From Bimuria novae-zelandiae CBS 107.79 (Eukaryota > Ascomycota > Dothideomycetes > Pleosporales > Didymosphaeriaceae), in contig ML976682.1 in assembly GCA_010015655.1 (NCBI GenBank), positions 673,043 to 737,042 of the forward strand: a stretch of DNA of 64,000 nucleotides, read 5' to 3'. Below, in pieces: positions 22,201 to 33,989 of this stretch. The stretch's first letter is position 1; every line of letters begins with the position of its first letter. The notes below the pieces were generated by a model. That model was given only the letters and a program-made list of their open reading frames with translations, searched no databases and had not been told where the DNA came from. Both the position numbers and the translations under genes were made by a program.

Positions 22201-23530
22201 ACTAAGGATATTAGGACGCCCAAACGTGGCAGTAATATTATAGAGCAATTTTCTGAAAAGAGCTTTTTACTAACTACTTAATAATGTGTTTAGCTTACCA
22301 CTAAGGCATTTAACTATACTTTAATAGGGATTATTATAAAAAACTATAAGATTACTTTCTTACGCGAGTAGGTTAATTAAGTAAATTTATTAAAACGCTA
22401 TAAAGTTATAATTAATCTATATAAACGTTCTATAAGTCTAATAAAAGTTCTTTTATAGGCTAATTAGATGCCCTCATAACGTATTTATAAAGTAAGAAAC
22501 GTATTATAGAAGTTTATTATTATAAAGAAGGAAAGTAGCTTTAAAAAAAAAGTAAAGTAGCTATTAGTTTAACGTTTAGCGCGAGAATAATAACAAATAT
22601 AATATTATTTTTATTATAATTTAAGTATAGATAAAAAAAGCGATTAAATGCTTTAAATACGATTTTTTATATATTTTTATAAATTTATTTAATAAAGTTG
22701 TGAGCGTATTCGCAACCTAAGTGGTGGCAGCGGCGAAATTTTGCGGGGTGTCGGAAACTACCCCACCCGACTTATGGTATGCACAGCTGCGTACACTCAT
22801 GGACAATATCTATGTTAAACGATAGGTGGGACGAAAGGCTGGAAAGATTAGCTCTAACTTGTGTGGCATCTGAAGTTCCTAGCACGAATGCAGACAGGTG
22901 GTGGATCCTTCAGCAGCGGCTTCTCCAACATGCTGCAAGCCATGAACACTCCATCACGAATGGTACGGCGGATATCGTAGGACTCGAGTGGGCACTGCAC
23001 AGCCTATGCAACCTCTACACCGACCAAGGCAAGCTGGCGGAGGCAGAGGCCATGTACAGTCGGGCGCTGCAAGGCTTCGAGGAGGCACTCGGACCGAAGC
23101 ACACATCGACCCTCTCAGCGGTCAGCAACCTAGGCAGCCTCTACGCCGACCAAGGCAAGCTGGCGGAGGCAGAGGCCATGTACAGTCGGATGCTGCAAGG
23201 CTACGAGGAGGCACTCGGTCCTAAAGTAATGCCATCGTATTTACCAGCGTTGGATACCATGTCCAACTTCGGTAACCTGCTCTCTCGCACAGGTCGTAAA
23301 GACACGGCGAAGATATTGTATACTCGCGCATTAGTTAAATATACAACTATCTAAGAGCTTTCTTCGAAATCGTGCAAATAGCTAAGAGATTAATTTTAAA
23401 CGTTATAAGCTACGTATCTAGAGTTAAAAGACTAAGCTAAGTCTGCAGAGGTTAAAGTAATAAAATTAAAGTCTCTAAAGCGCATAATTCGCAAGTTTAG
23501 AAAGTTAGATATTAGGTAGTAGGTAATTAG

Positions 23531-24245
23531 CAGAGCGCTTTTAACCTAATAGAATATGTCGAGAGTCGTGCAACTTTATGTACTCAGAATTATCGTAATA
23601 TCATCTGTAGCCACATAACTAACGTCAGAGGTAGTGTATATGGAAGGCACCACCTAGTTACATGGACTACAGAGTCAACAGACTCTCGCCCGCTCTCTCT
23701 CCTTCTAGCAGACTCCTCACTCCACATACTCTTTTCTGCAGATATTAATACAGTTTGTTGTCCTCATATGCCTGCCTGCCTGCCCTTGCCCACCTCATCA
23801 GAAAAGCGATTTGCATGGACACGCTTTAGTGGCCATTACTAACAGGCTTATAGCCACAGCCGAACTGTCACGGTTTATGGCTCTTTCCCTATGAGATGGT
23901 TACTCCTACCCTTGCTTTGTTGCTACTCACCTTTCTGAGAGTACTACACCTGTCTGGGACTAGCATTGTTTGTGCCTGCGCACCTATACCTTCTGTAGCT
24001 CCTAGATAGTACAATCTGAGTTCAATCCCATAATCTTTTCCACTGCGTACTGTCCGCTCAGCGCTCTGCTCACCGCGACACGAACAGACACAAGTTAGGT
24101 AGAAGCGATGACAAACTTATATTACGAAAACCTGATTACGTGGCTAGCTTATACTAACCCAGCTCGGAAATCGCCTCATCGAAGTACTACCAACCATGGC
24201 GACTGGGTCTAAATCTGCTCGCTACAACGCTGCTGTGCACTTGGT
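23531..24245. other. GC-normal segment with LTR-like ends, unidentified
   Basis: Positions 23606-23844 start tgtagccacataac and end ttactaaca, like a TG...CA terminal repeat, followed by ggcttatagccacagcc. No second copy or target duplication is visible. gttcaatccc near 24020 resembles a tRNA B box but no A box is placed correctly. ATG 24196 in the context accATGGcg opens only 17 codons before a gtaag at 24247. No gene is recognised. Confidence 0.3.
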
Positions 24246-25257
24246 AAGATACGCTATTATATACTAAGGCTTTAAAGACTAACTAAACAACATATATTAA
24301 TATAATTTAGTATTATTAGCTTATTGGATGTAATTTAAGTAGCGCATAGTACCATATTTCGTAATAAGCAGACAGAACTTTTATAACAAGAATGTCACGC
24401 GCATGTAATTTATATATACGAAGTGTTTTTCCTATAGAGTAATAGCTATAGCACACGACCGACGCTATGGATTTAATTATTCTATCGTTTATATAAACTG
24501 TGTTTACTTGAATCTAAGGTACCTAGATTAATTTTCTATACGGTGGATTTTCCTAATCTATGGGATAGACGTTACTTGTCTTTTTTAATAACGAATTAGA
24601 TTATGTTTCGTATATATAAATAGTGTTAAAGGCACTAGACGAAGCATATTAATAAATTAAACTGAAAAAGTATAAATAGCATGTAAGTGGAATTAAATTC
24701 CTAGGATATATTATTCGTGTAGAAGGAATTAAAGTCGTACTAGATAAAATTAAATATATTATAAACTAGCTAATACAAACGATAGTTAAGAATATCTAAG
24801 AATGCTTAGAATTCTGTGGATTTAGCAGGCAGTTTATATAAGACTACGTAAAAGTTATAATATCTTTAAATAACTTTACTAAGTATTTATATTTAGTATA
24901 CTATATATCTATCGTGTCTCCACTATAAGCTTATACTAGATCAAGACCTTAATAGAATCCTTATAGAGTGCGCGCTGGCTATAGAAACTTTTAGACCTCT
25001 TAGTTTATAGATTTAGCTAAGTGTTAATAAAGCATAATACTTATTTATTAACTATAAGCTATAAGGTAGAGATCTAGCCACACATAGTAAATAAACTATT
25101 AGCTATTTTATAAATATTAATAATATAAGGTAGATATTCACGTTAGTTAAGATCTAGTATTTACTCTACTAGAGCCTGCTTCTCTATAAGGTCTAGCTTT
25201 TAATTTAGTAATTTTATCTTATATTTTAGTATAACGTTATATAGGCGCGTTTATAGT
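24246..25257 (+). mobile_element. Ty3 reverse transcriptase/RNase H fragment, RIP-degraded
   Basis: Plus-strand frames read HVSGIKFLGYIIRVEGIKVV near 24690-24745 and ECLEFCGFSRQFI near 24795-24840. These match the Ty3 Pol segment between the catalytic box and the connection to RNase H (family G-x-x-F-L-G-Y-I, L-G-F-x-N-Y-Y-R-R-F-I). No LTR boundary is certain. It is a truncated pol remnant. Confidence 0.65.
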
Positions 25258-25867
25258 GTGACGACGAGCTCGGGCTTCACCATCGCAGGCAGAAGATATA
25301 CGTTAACGGGATATGTTGGCTACATTTTAGCTACACTAAGATAGAGAGAAAAGTGATCTATAGGACGCTTGCGAAAGAATAGACAATAGTATGTGCGTTA
25401 GATCTAAAGGGACTAGCGTTTTACGTAATTATATAATCTATAGCTAATCTATTTAAGTAGCTTTATTATATTATCCCCCTCTAAAGTAGTCTTATTTTTA
25501 AGTTTTATGTATTTACTTCCTCTTTTTTTATAATTTTCTTTTAAGCTAGCCATACTTTATAAATAGCTTTATAATTATTATCTATCGCCTCTAGGATTTC
25601 ACACGCGTTATAAGCTTATAACTAGGTTTTTAATCGCGCTAGTAAGCTAGCTATATTAAAGTAGGCGTAATAGTAATCTTTTACTTTATATAGTACTCTA
25701 ATAAAGCCTTAGACGTTATACTAAGTTAAATTAAGGTTATAACTAGTCTAAGAAGTCTTATACTATAGGCGTCTATAGTAAAGGTGGCTATTAAAAATTT
25801 ATTATATGAACTATTTTAAATTAGTATTAATTTTAATTAGTTCTTCGTTAGGTTTAACTTAGTAACG
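25258..25867. other. RIP-degraded sequence, possibly an LTR piece
   Basis: It begins tgtgacgacgagctcggg, reminiscent of the TGTGACGA start of the chromovirus LTR at 14495, but the rest does not match and no end is found. From about 25490 it is pure AT-rich degenerate DNA with no recognisable product. Confidence 0.3.
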
Positions 25868-26317
25868 TGTTATGAGGCGCTCATACCTTGGTCCAATCTG
25901 GGTTAGGACGGTAAGGCTAAAGTAGCACTTTATAGGTCATTTAGTAGTATAAGTTAATGCAATAACTTAGTGCGTGGATATATAATTTAACCTTATAATA
26001 AATAAGATAACTATTAGTTTATATAGAAGAACGTACTCGCACAGAAGATATATAAGTTAACTATAAGGAAGGAAACAATATAAGAGACTTATTATACTAT
26101 ATACTAGTCTATTTCTTCCTCTGCCTCTAGGTGATCCGAACCTCTTGGCGGATTACCTTAATCCGAAGCTACTGTCGGATCGGGATCACGTAACCCTGGC
26201 TAACCTAAGCAGCCCCGCAAGTCCTCATAGGCTAGCTATAGCATAACCTTATCTACCTCTTCCTATTTATCTTTAATTATTATAGTGCTATAGTCTAGGT
26301 TCCTTAAGCTTATAATA
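25868..26317 (-). repeat. LTR of Ty3 copy B (3' end of the minus-strand element)
   Basis: It starts tgttatgaggcgctcata and aligns over about 450 bases with 38352-38820. It includes the GC-rich block ggatcgggatcacgtaaccc and ccctggctaacctaagcagcc. Its end aagcttataata corresponds to gagctcgtaaca in the other copy, showing RIP transitions. Confidence 0.75.
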
Positions 26318-28161
26318 TTATTACTCCTCTTAAGGTAATTATCTTAATACCTATTTTTATTTTATAATTATATAGTACCGCTAGCTACTGAGCGTATAAG
26401 TAGTTATTAGGACTTTTACTATAAGTTTACTTCTTACTTTTTCTATTGCCTGCCTAATTATGCTTAAATTCTTAAAAACGTCTTTTCATTAATGCTACTA
26501 AGACTAGGTAAAGGCCATCCTTAACGCAGACATAGAAATACTAACTTTATATAGTTACTATAAATAAAAGAGTTTAAAATATATAATAAAATTATCTACT
26601 AGTTTCTATGCTTACTATATTTAGGTAAAGACCTAGTATAGTCTAGTTCTAACGTAGACTAAGCGTTAAGAGCTAAAGTCAGAGTAACGTTATCTTTAAA
26701 GTAATATTTTATATTTAAAAGAGAGGCTTGCTTAGAGGAAGTAAGAGTTATTTAATATTTAAAAAAAGAAATATTATTACGAGGTGAAGGAGTTTATATT
26801 AATAAAAAAGTTAAAAAAGCTAAAGTATACTTCTAAAATTCTTAACTCTTTTTTTAAGAGTATATCTACTAGCGTCCCTGCTTTAACTTTACTACCACTA
26901 CCTATATCTATCTTAGGCCAGTTATAGGCTAACTTATTTATTTATTTTAATGCTTTTATATCCTTTAAATTTTCTAAGTTCCTTACTAATCCGGTTGCGG
27001 CGCCTCTAGATATTCCTTATAGAATCTCTCTAGCACTGTATTGCAGTTCGTGAGGTTTTATACTAGTTTTTATGTATTATGGCTCTCTAGCCACCCTTCC
27101 CACTTTACTAGGGACTTATGCTAATGTTTAATCTTATATAGGTCCTTAATTACCTTAACCTTATACTCCTTATCTTTAAGTTCTAGGTGTAATTCTAGTT
27201 TAGCGTCTAGGGATACTAGTTCTAATAATAATTTATAAAAAACTAGGTGTATACGTATATCTATAAGTAATTATAGTTTAAAATTAACTAGGTCTCTAAC
27301 TTTCTAGATTTTAAATAGTCCCTTGTAATGGTTATTTAGTTTCTTATTTAACTATATTATCTTAAAATTTTTTATTCTTCTTTTTAAAAGTTAGTCACTT
27401 AATCCTTTTTTTAACCACGTTTCTTACCATTTATATATTTTATTACGTAATATTTTTGCGTAGCGTTTTATATAATTTTTATATAAGTCTTACTTTATTA
27501 GCTGCGTCGTTCGCGACGCTCTCGATGTCTAGTAGATCCTAGTAAGTTATTGGCTTATATCCGTGATTAGTATAGTGTATCGAGTACCCTATAGTCGCCA
27601 ATTTTGCGCTATTATATACTAGTTAGGCTATTAGTAATAGCTTAACCTAATTACCCTAGAGTTTATTTTTATATATCTAAAGATATTATTTTAGCAACTA
27701 ATAAGTTCGATTTATTTATTTATCTATTTCTAGGTGGAAGTTCGTCGTGAGCTTATGCTTAATACCTAATATAGTGGTAAACGTAGTCTAATACAAAGAT
27801 ATGAATATCTCGGCTTTATTAATAATAAATTTATTTAATTGTCTAACCTAAGATATTAGTTCTTATTTTACTATATAGACTAACTCTTTTGCTAATATAG
27901 CTTCCTTAATTAGTATAAATCTTATTTCCTTAGTAAGGTAATTTACTATAACTAGAATAAAGTTATAAAGGCGTTTATTCCTTAGTGCTAATAATGCTAG
28001 AAGCTTTATAATAAAGTCTATAATTACGCTAGACTACGGTCTTAGGGGCGACTATAGTAATTATAAAAGACTATAGGGCTTATATCTTTTAGGCTTACTT
28101 TTATAATAGACTAAATAGTTGCCTAACACCTTTTATACTACCTGCTATAGCCTAAGAATAG

Positions 28162-28571
28162 TGTTACAATCCAACCGTCGGGGCGGGGCCAGCACTTATG
28201 TGGCGGTACGCCAAGAGGCTAAGGTGGGACACGTGACGCAGGTCACGGGTCCCAGGAAATCCCAGGCGTCCCAGAGCCCTATATGGCTTGGCGCTTTTGG
28301 GACTCCTGGGACTGATGGGATTCTATAGGACAAGGAGGATATATATACAGGACGGTTTCCTTTATTATACTCCTTATAGTTAACTCACATATCTTTTAAG
28401 CGAGTACGTTCTCCTATATAAACTAATAGTTATTTTATTTTATTATAAGATTAAATTATCTAGCCTCGCGCTAAGTGTCGTATTAACTTATACTACTAAA
28501 TAATCTATAAAGCACCACGATACCTTACTACCCTAACCTAGATCGGAACAAGGTGTGAGCGCCTCATAACA
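28162..28571 (+). repeat. Solo LTR, inverted, inside the integrase of Ty3 copy B
   Basis: It starts tgttacaatccaaccg and ends gagcgcctcataaca. It is flanked by a perfect 5-bp duplication AATAG (28157-28161, 28572-28576). Its right end is the reverse complement of the left end of the 25868 LTR (tgttatgaggcgctc), so it belongs to a related family in opposite orientation. Its left 170 bases are GC-rich and RIP-free. It records a full insertion followed by LTR-LTR recombination. Confidence 0.8.
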
Positions 28572-31500
28572 AATAGCGTATTTATTCGCGACTTAGCGCG
28601 TTACTTTTGTAATTTTTAAGTATTCTTATTTTTTATCTTCGTGTAGTCTGCTAGCTAATAGTAGTGCTATTTAATTACTTATTTATATCTTATTCTAGTA
28701 ATCACTCGTAGGTATTTTTATAGCCTAATTAAGGTTATACACGTATTAATTATTATCTGTAAGCCTTCTATAGTCCTAAAGTTAGCTACGTGGGGTCCGT
28801 GAGAGGTAAGGTCTATACGTTAGGCCCCTAATATAGGCGCAAGCTATGTTTTATTATATCGTAGTGTCCTATCCCTTATCTTTATAAGGACGGCGTCGTG
28901 GTCGCTGTTATCTTCTTTCTCCATAAGATTAGATCGTCTGCTAAAGGCATCCGCCACTTCATTAGCTATTTTTACTAAGTAAGTAATTTAAAAGTTATAT
29001 TTTACTAACTATTTAGACTACCTAGTTTGCCTTCTATTAAGCTTCTTCGTAGTTATATAGTAAGTAAAGTTTAAGTAATTAAAAAATACTTCTACTTAGT
29101 ATTTTATTTTTTAAGTCATACTTCCTATTACTTAATGTAATTAATAATTACTAGTAGTTTTTTATTATAGATTTTATAGTTAAGTTCTGCTCCTACAAAC
29201 TTCCTAAAATAGCAAAACACTAGTCTCTATTTCCTATTATTATATTTTTATAAGAGTACGGCTCCTAGCGCATAATCTAATACGTTAGTATATATACAAT
29301 ATCGCCGCTCTAGCTCGTACATCTATAGTAGTAGCGCTATTAGAAATCGGCGTTTTACCTTCTTAAAAGCCTCTACTTTTGCCTTCTGTAATAGTTACTA
29401 TTTACTAGTTTTTGTAAGTTCTATTAGCGAAGCAGTCGTCTTCGAGTAGTATCTAATAAATTTATAATAAAAGTTAGTAAAACCTAAGGAAGACTAGAAA
29501 TTTTTTACTCATTCTAATAGTAATTATTCTTTTATTATCGCGATTTTTTAAGGTCTATTTTAACGCTTTCTCGGGATATTACAAACCCTAGGTATTCTAT
29601 TTTAGTAACGTAAAACTTATACTTCTTAAGGTATAAGAGTAACCTATACTCCTATAGCTTCTTAAGTACCTTTTAAACGTACTCTTAATGATTCTCTAAG
29701 GAACTACTCGGGTAGATTAGTATATTATTTAGATATACTATGCAGAATATATTTAAGTATTTATATAAAACTTAATTTATAAGTTCTTAAAAAGTGGCTC
29801 GGACATTCATTAGTCCTATTGGCATGACTATATATTTAAAAAGACTATATTATGTATACAAGACAGTTTTTTATTCGTGCCCTTTTATTATTTATATCCT
29901 ATAAAATTTATCCTAGATGTTAAATTTCGTGAACTACTTAGCTCCGCAAAGTTAACCTATAAGCTTTATAATTAAGAGTAGTAAATATTAGTTCTTAACT
30001 ATTATAGCATTTAGCTATTTATAAACCATATAAAGTCGTAGTCAGCCATCTTTTTTAGGTATAAAGAGTATAGGGAAGGCTATAGGACTCTAACTAGGCT
30101 ACTATTTCCTAAAGATAAGGTTCTTTTCTAATAGTTCCTTTAACTCTTTTTCCTAGTTTTGCGTAAGGGACCGTAAGTACTCGAGCTATAACTGAGCTCC
30201 TTTTACTAGTAGTATTTTATAATCTTACTTTTAGTATTTAAGTAGGACTATCTTGTCGTACTCCTTAAATAAATCTATAAATATTTAGAACTTTAATAAC
30301 AGACTAGGATTCTCGTTAATTATCTTAGCTAAACGTACTTATAAATAGCGTAACTATTTAGGGTGGTATTATAAAATCCTATTTATTCTATAAACTAATA
30401 TTTCTTATATTATAAATGTGTTATTCTCCTTCCTTGCCTAAGGTTCCTAGAGGGTTCCTTTCTACCAAGGCTCCACTTAAGCCGTCGCTGGCAGATTCCT
30501 AGGTAGGATTATCCTTACTATTTAATCTATCTATAGATTATGTTGTTTAAGCCCCTAATATCTAATAATAGCTTCTATATGACCTATTTTTATAATAGTA
30601 AATGAATATTAGCTCTATAAGCCCTTAATATTAACTTATACTAGTGCCATCTCTAGGCGTAGCTAACTATTACCATATCCCTATCATTAGTTTCTAATTA
30701 TAAGTCTTACTTATAATAGTATCCTTTTATTATAATATAGTATATTATAGTTTTTAACTACCTTTAGGGATATTAGACACGCGTTTACCCCTAGGTTAAT
30801 ACGCGCTTTTACATAATACTTATATATGATAATATTCTTTACTAGGCGTTTCTCCACCCTATTAGTGTCTACCTAATAAGCTATAAAGATAGCGCCGTTA
30901 CTAGTATAGCTTGTTGCCTAGTGACGTTCTAGTTTTTAAATCTTTAGGCTTACTATCTAGGCCTGTAGTTTCCTAGACCTGTAGTTTCCTAGATCTAATC
31001 CTTAATTAGTACTATCCTTATAATTTTCTAGGCCCTATACTACTTATAGCGTTAATAGTATATATTATAAGACTTTTTAATTTTATTAAATTTATATACT
31101 CCTAGTATCCCGTGCTAGGAGCATTTTGGACTTAGACACTTATATATTATAAGCTTATAGTGTCCTAATTACTCCTTAGAGGAAGCTACTTCCTCTGATA
31201 AACTTAAATATATAAAGTACTAAGGGCAATACTAGCGTTATAAGATAAAGAGTTAGGGTTTTTCTTATCTTGTTTAAGTTGCTCCTATAACGTCATTAGG
31301 ATTATAAGGGTCTATGCCTCGCGGAAACTATTTAGTTATATACTTTTATTAGGCGTAGATATTATAAGTATCCCTAAAACACCTATGCTAACTATTCTAC
31401 TTATAGTATTTTATTTAGTAAAGTAGAAAGTATTTATAGTAGTTGTTAGGTACTCTATACTAATCCTTGCTTGGCTAATAGTAGTCTAGACTTTTAAGAA

Positions 31501-31735
31501 TATAAGTTTCCTTTTCTTATTCTTTATAGTATTATTAATGTCCCTTTTTTATATATTACCACTATTCCGCGCGTGTATATTACTTAATTATTATAATTTA
31601 ATATAAATAGCGTGCGAAGACTCTTTATAGCTTCTTAGCTAGCTAATAAACGTCCTAAGCGTGTAGCCCTTACACGACTATCTTCTTAGTACACTAAGGT
31701 AGGTAATGCGCTCCACTATTATATATCTAGTATAT

Positions 31736-32027
31736 TGTCCGATTACATGGTCCTTTGCATCTGCAAGGAGGCTGGCGCACTTACGCCCGTACATTCCGCC
31801 CTTGCATTCCGCCCTCGCTCAACGCGCAAGGAATGACGCAAGGAATAAAGCAAGGAATAAAGCAAGGACGAAGTAAGGAATAAAGCAAGGGATATCTAGG
31901 CAGGCAACCCAAAGATAAAAGGCAAAGTCCTAGACCTCTTAGAGACGAGCACACACAATTTATACCTTAATTTATCTTAATTAATTATTATCTTTTTATC
32001 TTATTAGATTACCCTTCCAATCTGACA
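31736..32027 (+). repeat. 5' LTR of the copia element (292 bp)
   Basis: It starts tgtccgattacatggtcc and ends ccaatctgaca. Compared with the 3' LTR most differences are aatgaagc to aataaagc or C to T, typical RIP, and it has one 12-bp repeat unit fewer. Confidence 0.88.
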
Positions 32028-33989
32028 ATTAAGAGTCTCACTGCCTTAACTAATACTACCTTATTAAGCTAATTGTAATGGCCCTATTAATACTTAGAGA
32101 TCCTACAGTGATCCTGACCGACTACACGAATTACACACTATAGCTGAAATAGCTTAAAACAAGATGCTAATTCCTCAAGGTCTGGAACATTATCGACCCA
32201 GCGCTGATAGATAAACCAAAGCAGAAACCCGCCATGCCAATACCGCTGTTAATAGGCAACTACCAGCCAAACGCTGTCTACACGAATGCGAACCTAAATA
32301 ACGCACTAATATTACTATCTTATCTATTGCTAGCAGGCGCGAAAGCATATAAAGACGATAGTAACTACTATAAAGGACAGCTCGAGATCTATAAGGTCAT
32401 GGATCGAGCCTATTAAGAAGAAAAGGTAGACCTTAATAAAGTGGTTACCTTTCTCTAGTTAATAATCTCCGCGCATCTCCAGAACAACTACTACATTCTT
32501 AGAGAAACAATTAAGTAATAGATAAACAACCTTATAATTATAATTAGGGTTGACTATCAAGACAAATATAGATAATTAAGAATAAGGTATTAAGAAGCGC
32601 TTAAGCTAATAAGAACGGCCGGATTATAGGCTATATGGCTCTCTGAGTACGATCACGCAGCCACAGAAGTAGAGACTAATTAGGTTCTAGAACTTTAAAG
32701 GCTTGACTTAGTAAAAGAAGACTTTATGAAGGCAGTTATCTATATCGCACCTATGTGGGTAACGACCTTCTAGCAATATGGAAGCAAGGATGTAGCTATC
32801 TTACGGAAGCATATAATAAAACTCTTCTAAGACCACATGATCCTGCAGCACCTGACTAAGGGCAAATAAAAGGGCGCTTTTACTGCTGCAGGGTCATCTC
32901 TCGCTAAAGGTGGTGAACCCACCTAGGCTATAAACAGGGACGCCTCTCTTGTGGATAAAGCAGCATTATCTAAAAGTTAGGGAAGATCTTAGAATTATAA
33001 ATAATAAAATAATAGTTAACGTACTAGAACTAAGCAGTCGCCTTAGAGCCTTAAGCTAATAGTAGTTAGTGGTAATTACTGCCCTGCTTGTAAACTACGC
33101 TATAGTCTTTAAGACTGTTTCTATACCTTTCCAGACAAGTAGCTAGACTGGTTTATACTAAACTCTCTTATAGTAACGCTAGTCAAGCTTAGGCTAGAAC
33201 ATGATACCGACTTCCAAGAAAAGTTAAAAGGAATAAAAAAGGCTAAATTATAGGCACCTAAAATTAAATAATTACACACTCCTACTCCACCTCGAATTAC
33301 TAAGGCTAATGATGAATGACTAGATGGACGCAAGATTACTAAAATCCTAGCGAGCTTTAACGCCGCATCCTTCTACACTAACCTAAACACGTACCTATTG
33401 CGACGCTTAGCTATACTTAATTTAGGTATAACCTGCCATATCTTTAACGACATTGATTGCTTTGTCTTATACCGTCCACCGGCGCCAGGAGACTTTATAT
33501 AGGCAGGGAATACATAAATATAGATTAAAGGATACGGGAGCGTCTATCTTAACGTATAGAGTATAAATAGCAATTAATTAATACGGCTAGATAATATAGC
33601 CTATTGCCCTAATCTGCTCTGCAACCTTGTATCGTTCCGATTACTCTAGAGGCAAGGCCTTTAGTGGGATATAAGAGTAGACCTAATAACTCTAAAGAGA
33701 AGAGATAATACTGTGCTAGTAGAACTCTAAGAGCTGCATAGATAGTAGGTCTTAGAACACAAGACAAGGCTAGTAGGTAGTATTCCTACTAATGCTGCGC
33801 ACGCTACTTACAAGACTAATACACGCACTAAACAAAGACTATAAAAGGTAGACGCGTGGACCTGGCATTAATAATTAGGCTATCTAGGCCCTTAGGCCCT
33901 CGAACACCTCGTGCAGTAATCTAAGGGGGTAAGGATTAAAAGTCTCCCTATAGTTAAGTGTAATACCTGCGGCAAAGTAAAACTAAAAT

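Larger units (their letters stand above)
20850..22772 (+). mobile_element. pogo/Fot-like DNA transposon inserted in the NLR before the TPR region
   Basis: The terminal repeats are agtcgggtgggatagtttcc on the left and the complement of agtcgggtggggtagtttcc on the right. TA target copies lie at 20848-20849 and 22773-22774. Choosing this boundary and removing 20850-22774 makes the NLR read G-Y-G-M-H-S-C-V-H-S-W, matching the usual fungal NLR motif GYSVHxCVHSW. The element is 1923 bp, mostly RIP-degraded except about 21940-22230. Confidence 0.85.
12865..23530 (+). pseudogene. Fungal NLR gene: HET - NB-ARC - helical linker - TPR, split by two transposons
   Basis: Fungal NLRs are intracellular receptors in heterokaryon incompatibility and defence. 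ATG 12865 gives MAFLRLLERKPD; a one-base loss near 12901 shifts the frame, which continues IVFRETTSSDVPAYAILSHTWG (12906-12971), the HET-domain opening. From about 13040 the gene is RIP-mutated but followable: EDKAYYLLGIFDISIALVY (13493-13550) ends the HET domain. A degraded Walker A, R-L-G-G-I-R-K-T, is at 13810-13833. Walker B LIIYNN is at 14065-14082, sensor-like IIIT at 14166 and GLPL-like DNLLLTLSIARAYLEH at 14368-14415. A helical linker crosses the chromovirus (14494/20560) and ends LLCEYGLA (20785-20808). The pogo splits G-Y-G-M; after it come HSCVHSWTISMLND and two 42-residue TPR units (126-bp spacing, EAEAMYSR.LQG.EEALGPK) up to 23354. A RIP-mutated tail reaches about 23530. Frameshifts and stops make it dead. 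Net coding length is about 830-890 codons. Confidence 0.85.

Noticed and set aside
24010..24035. tRNA B-box-like motif gttcaatccc
   Set aside because: No A box at proper distance and no cloverleaf could be drawn, so not called as a tRNA or SINE.
28119..28328. Plus-strand 69-codon open stretch
   Set aside because: It spans the 5' boundary of the solo LTR at 28162 and is explained by its GC-rich half.
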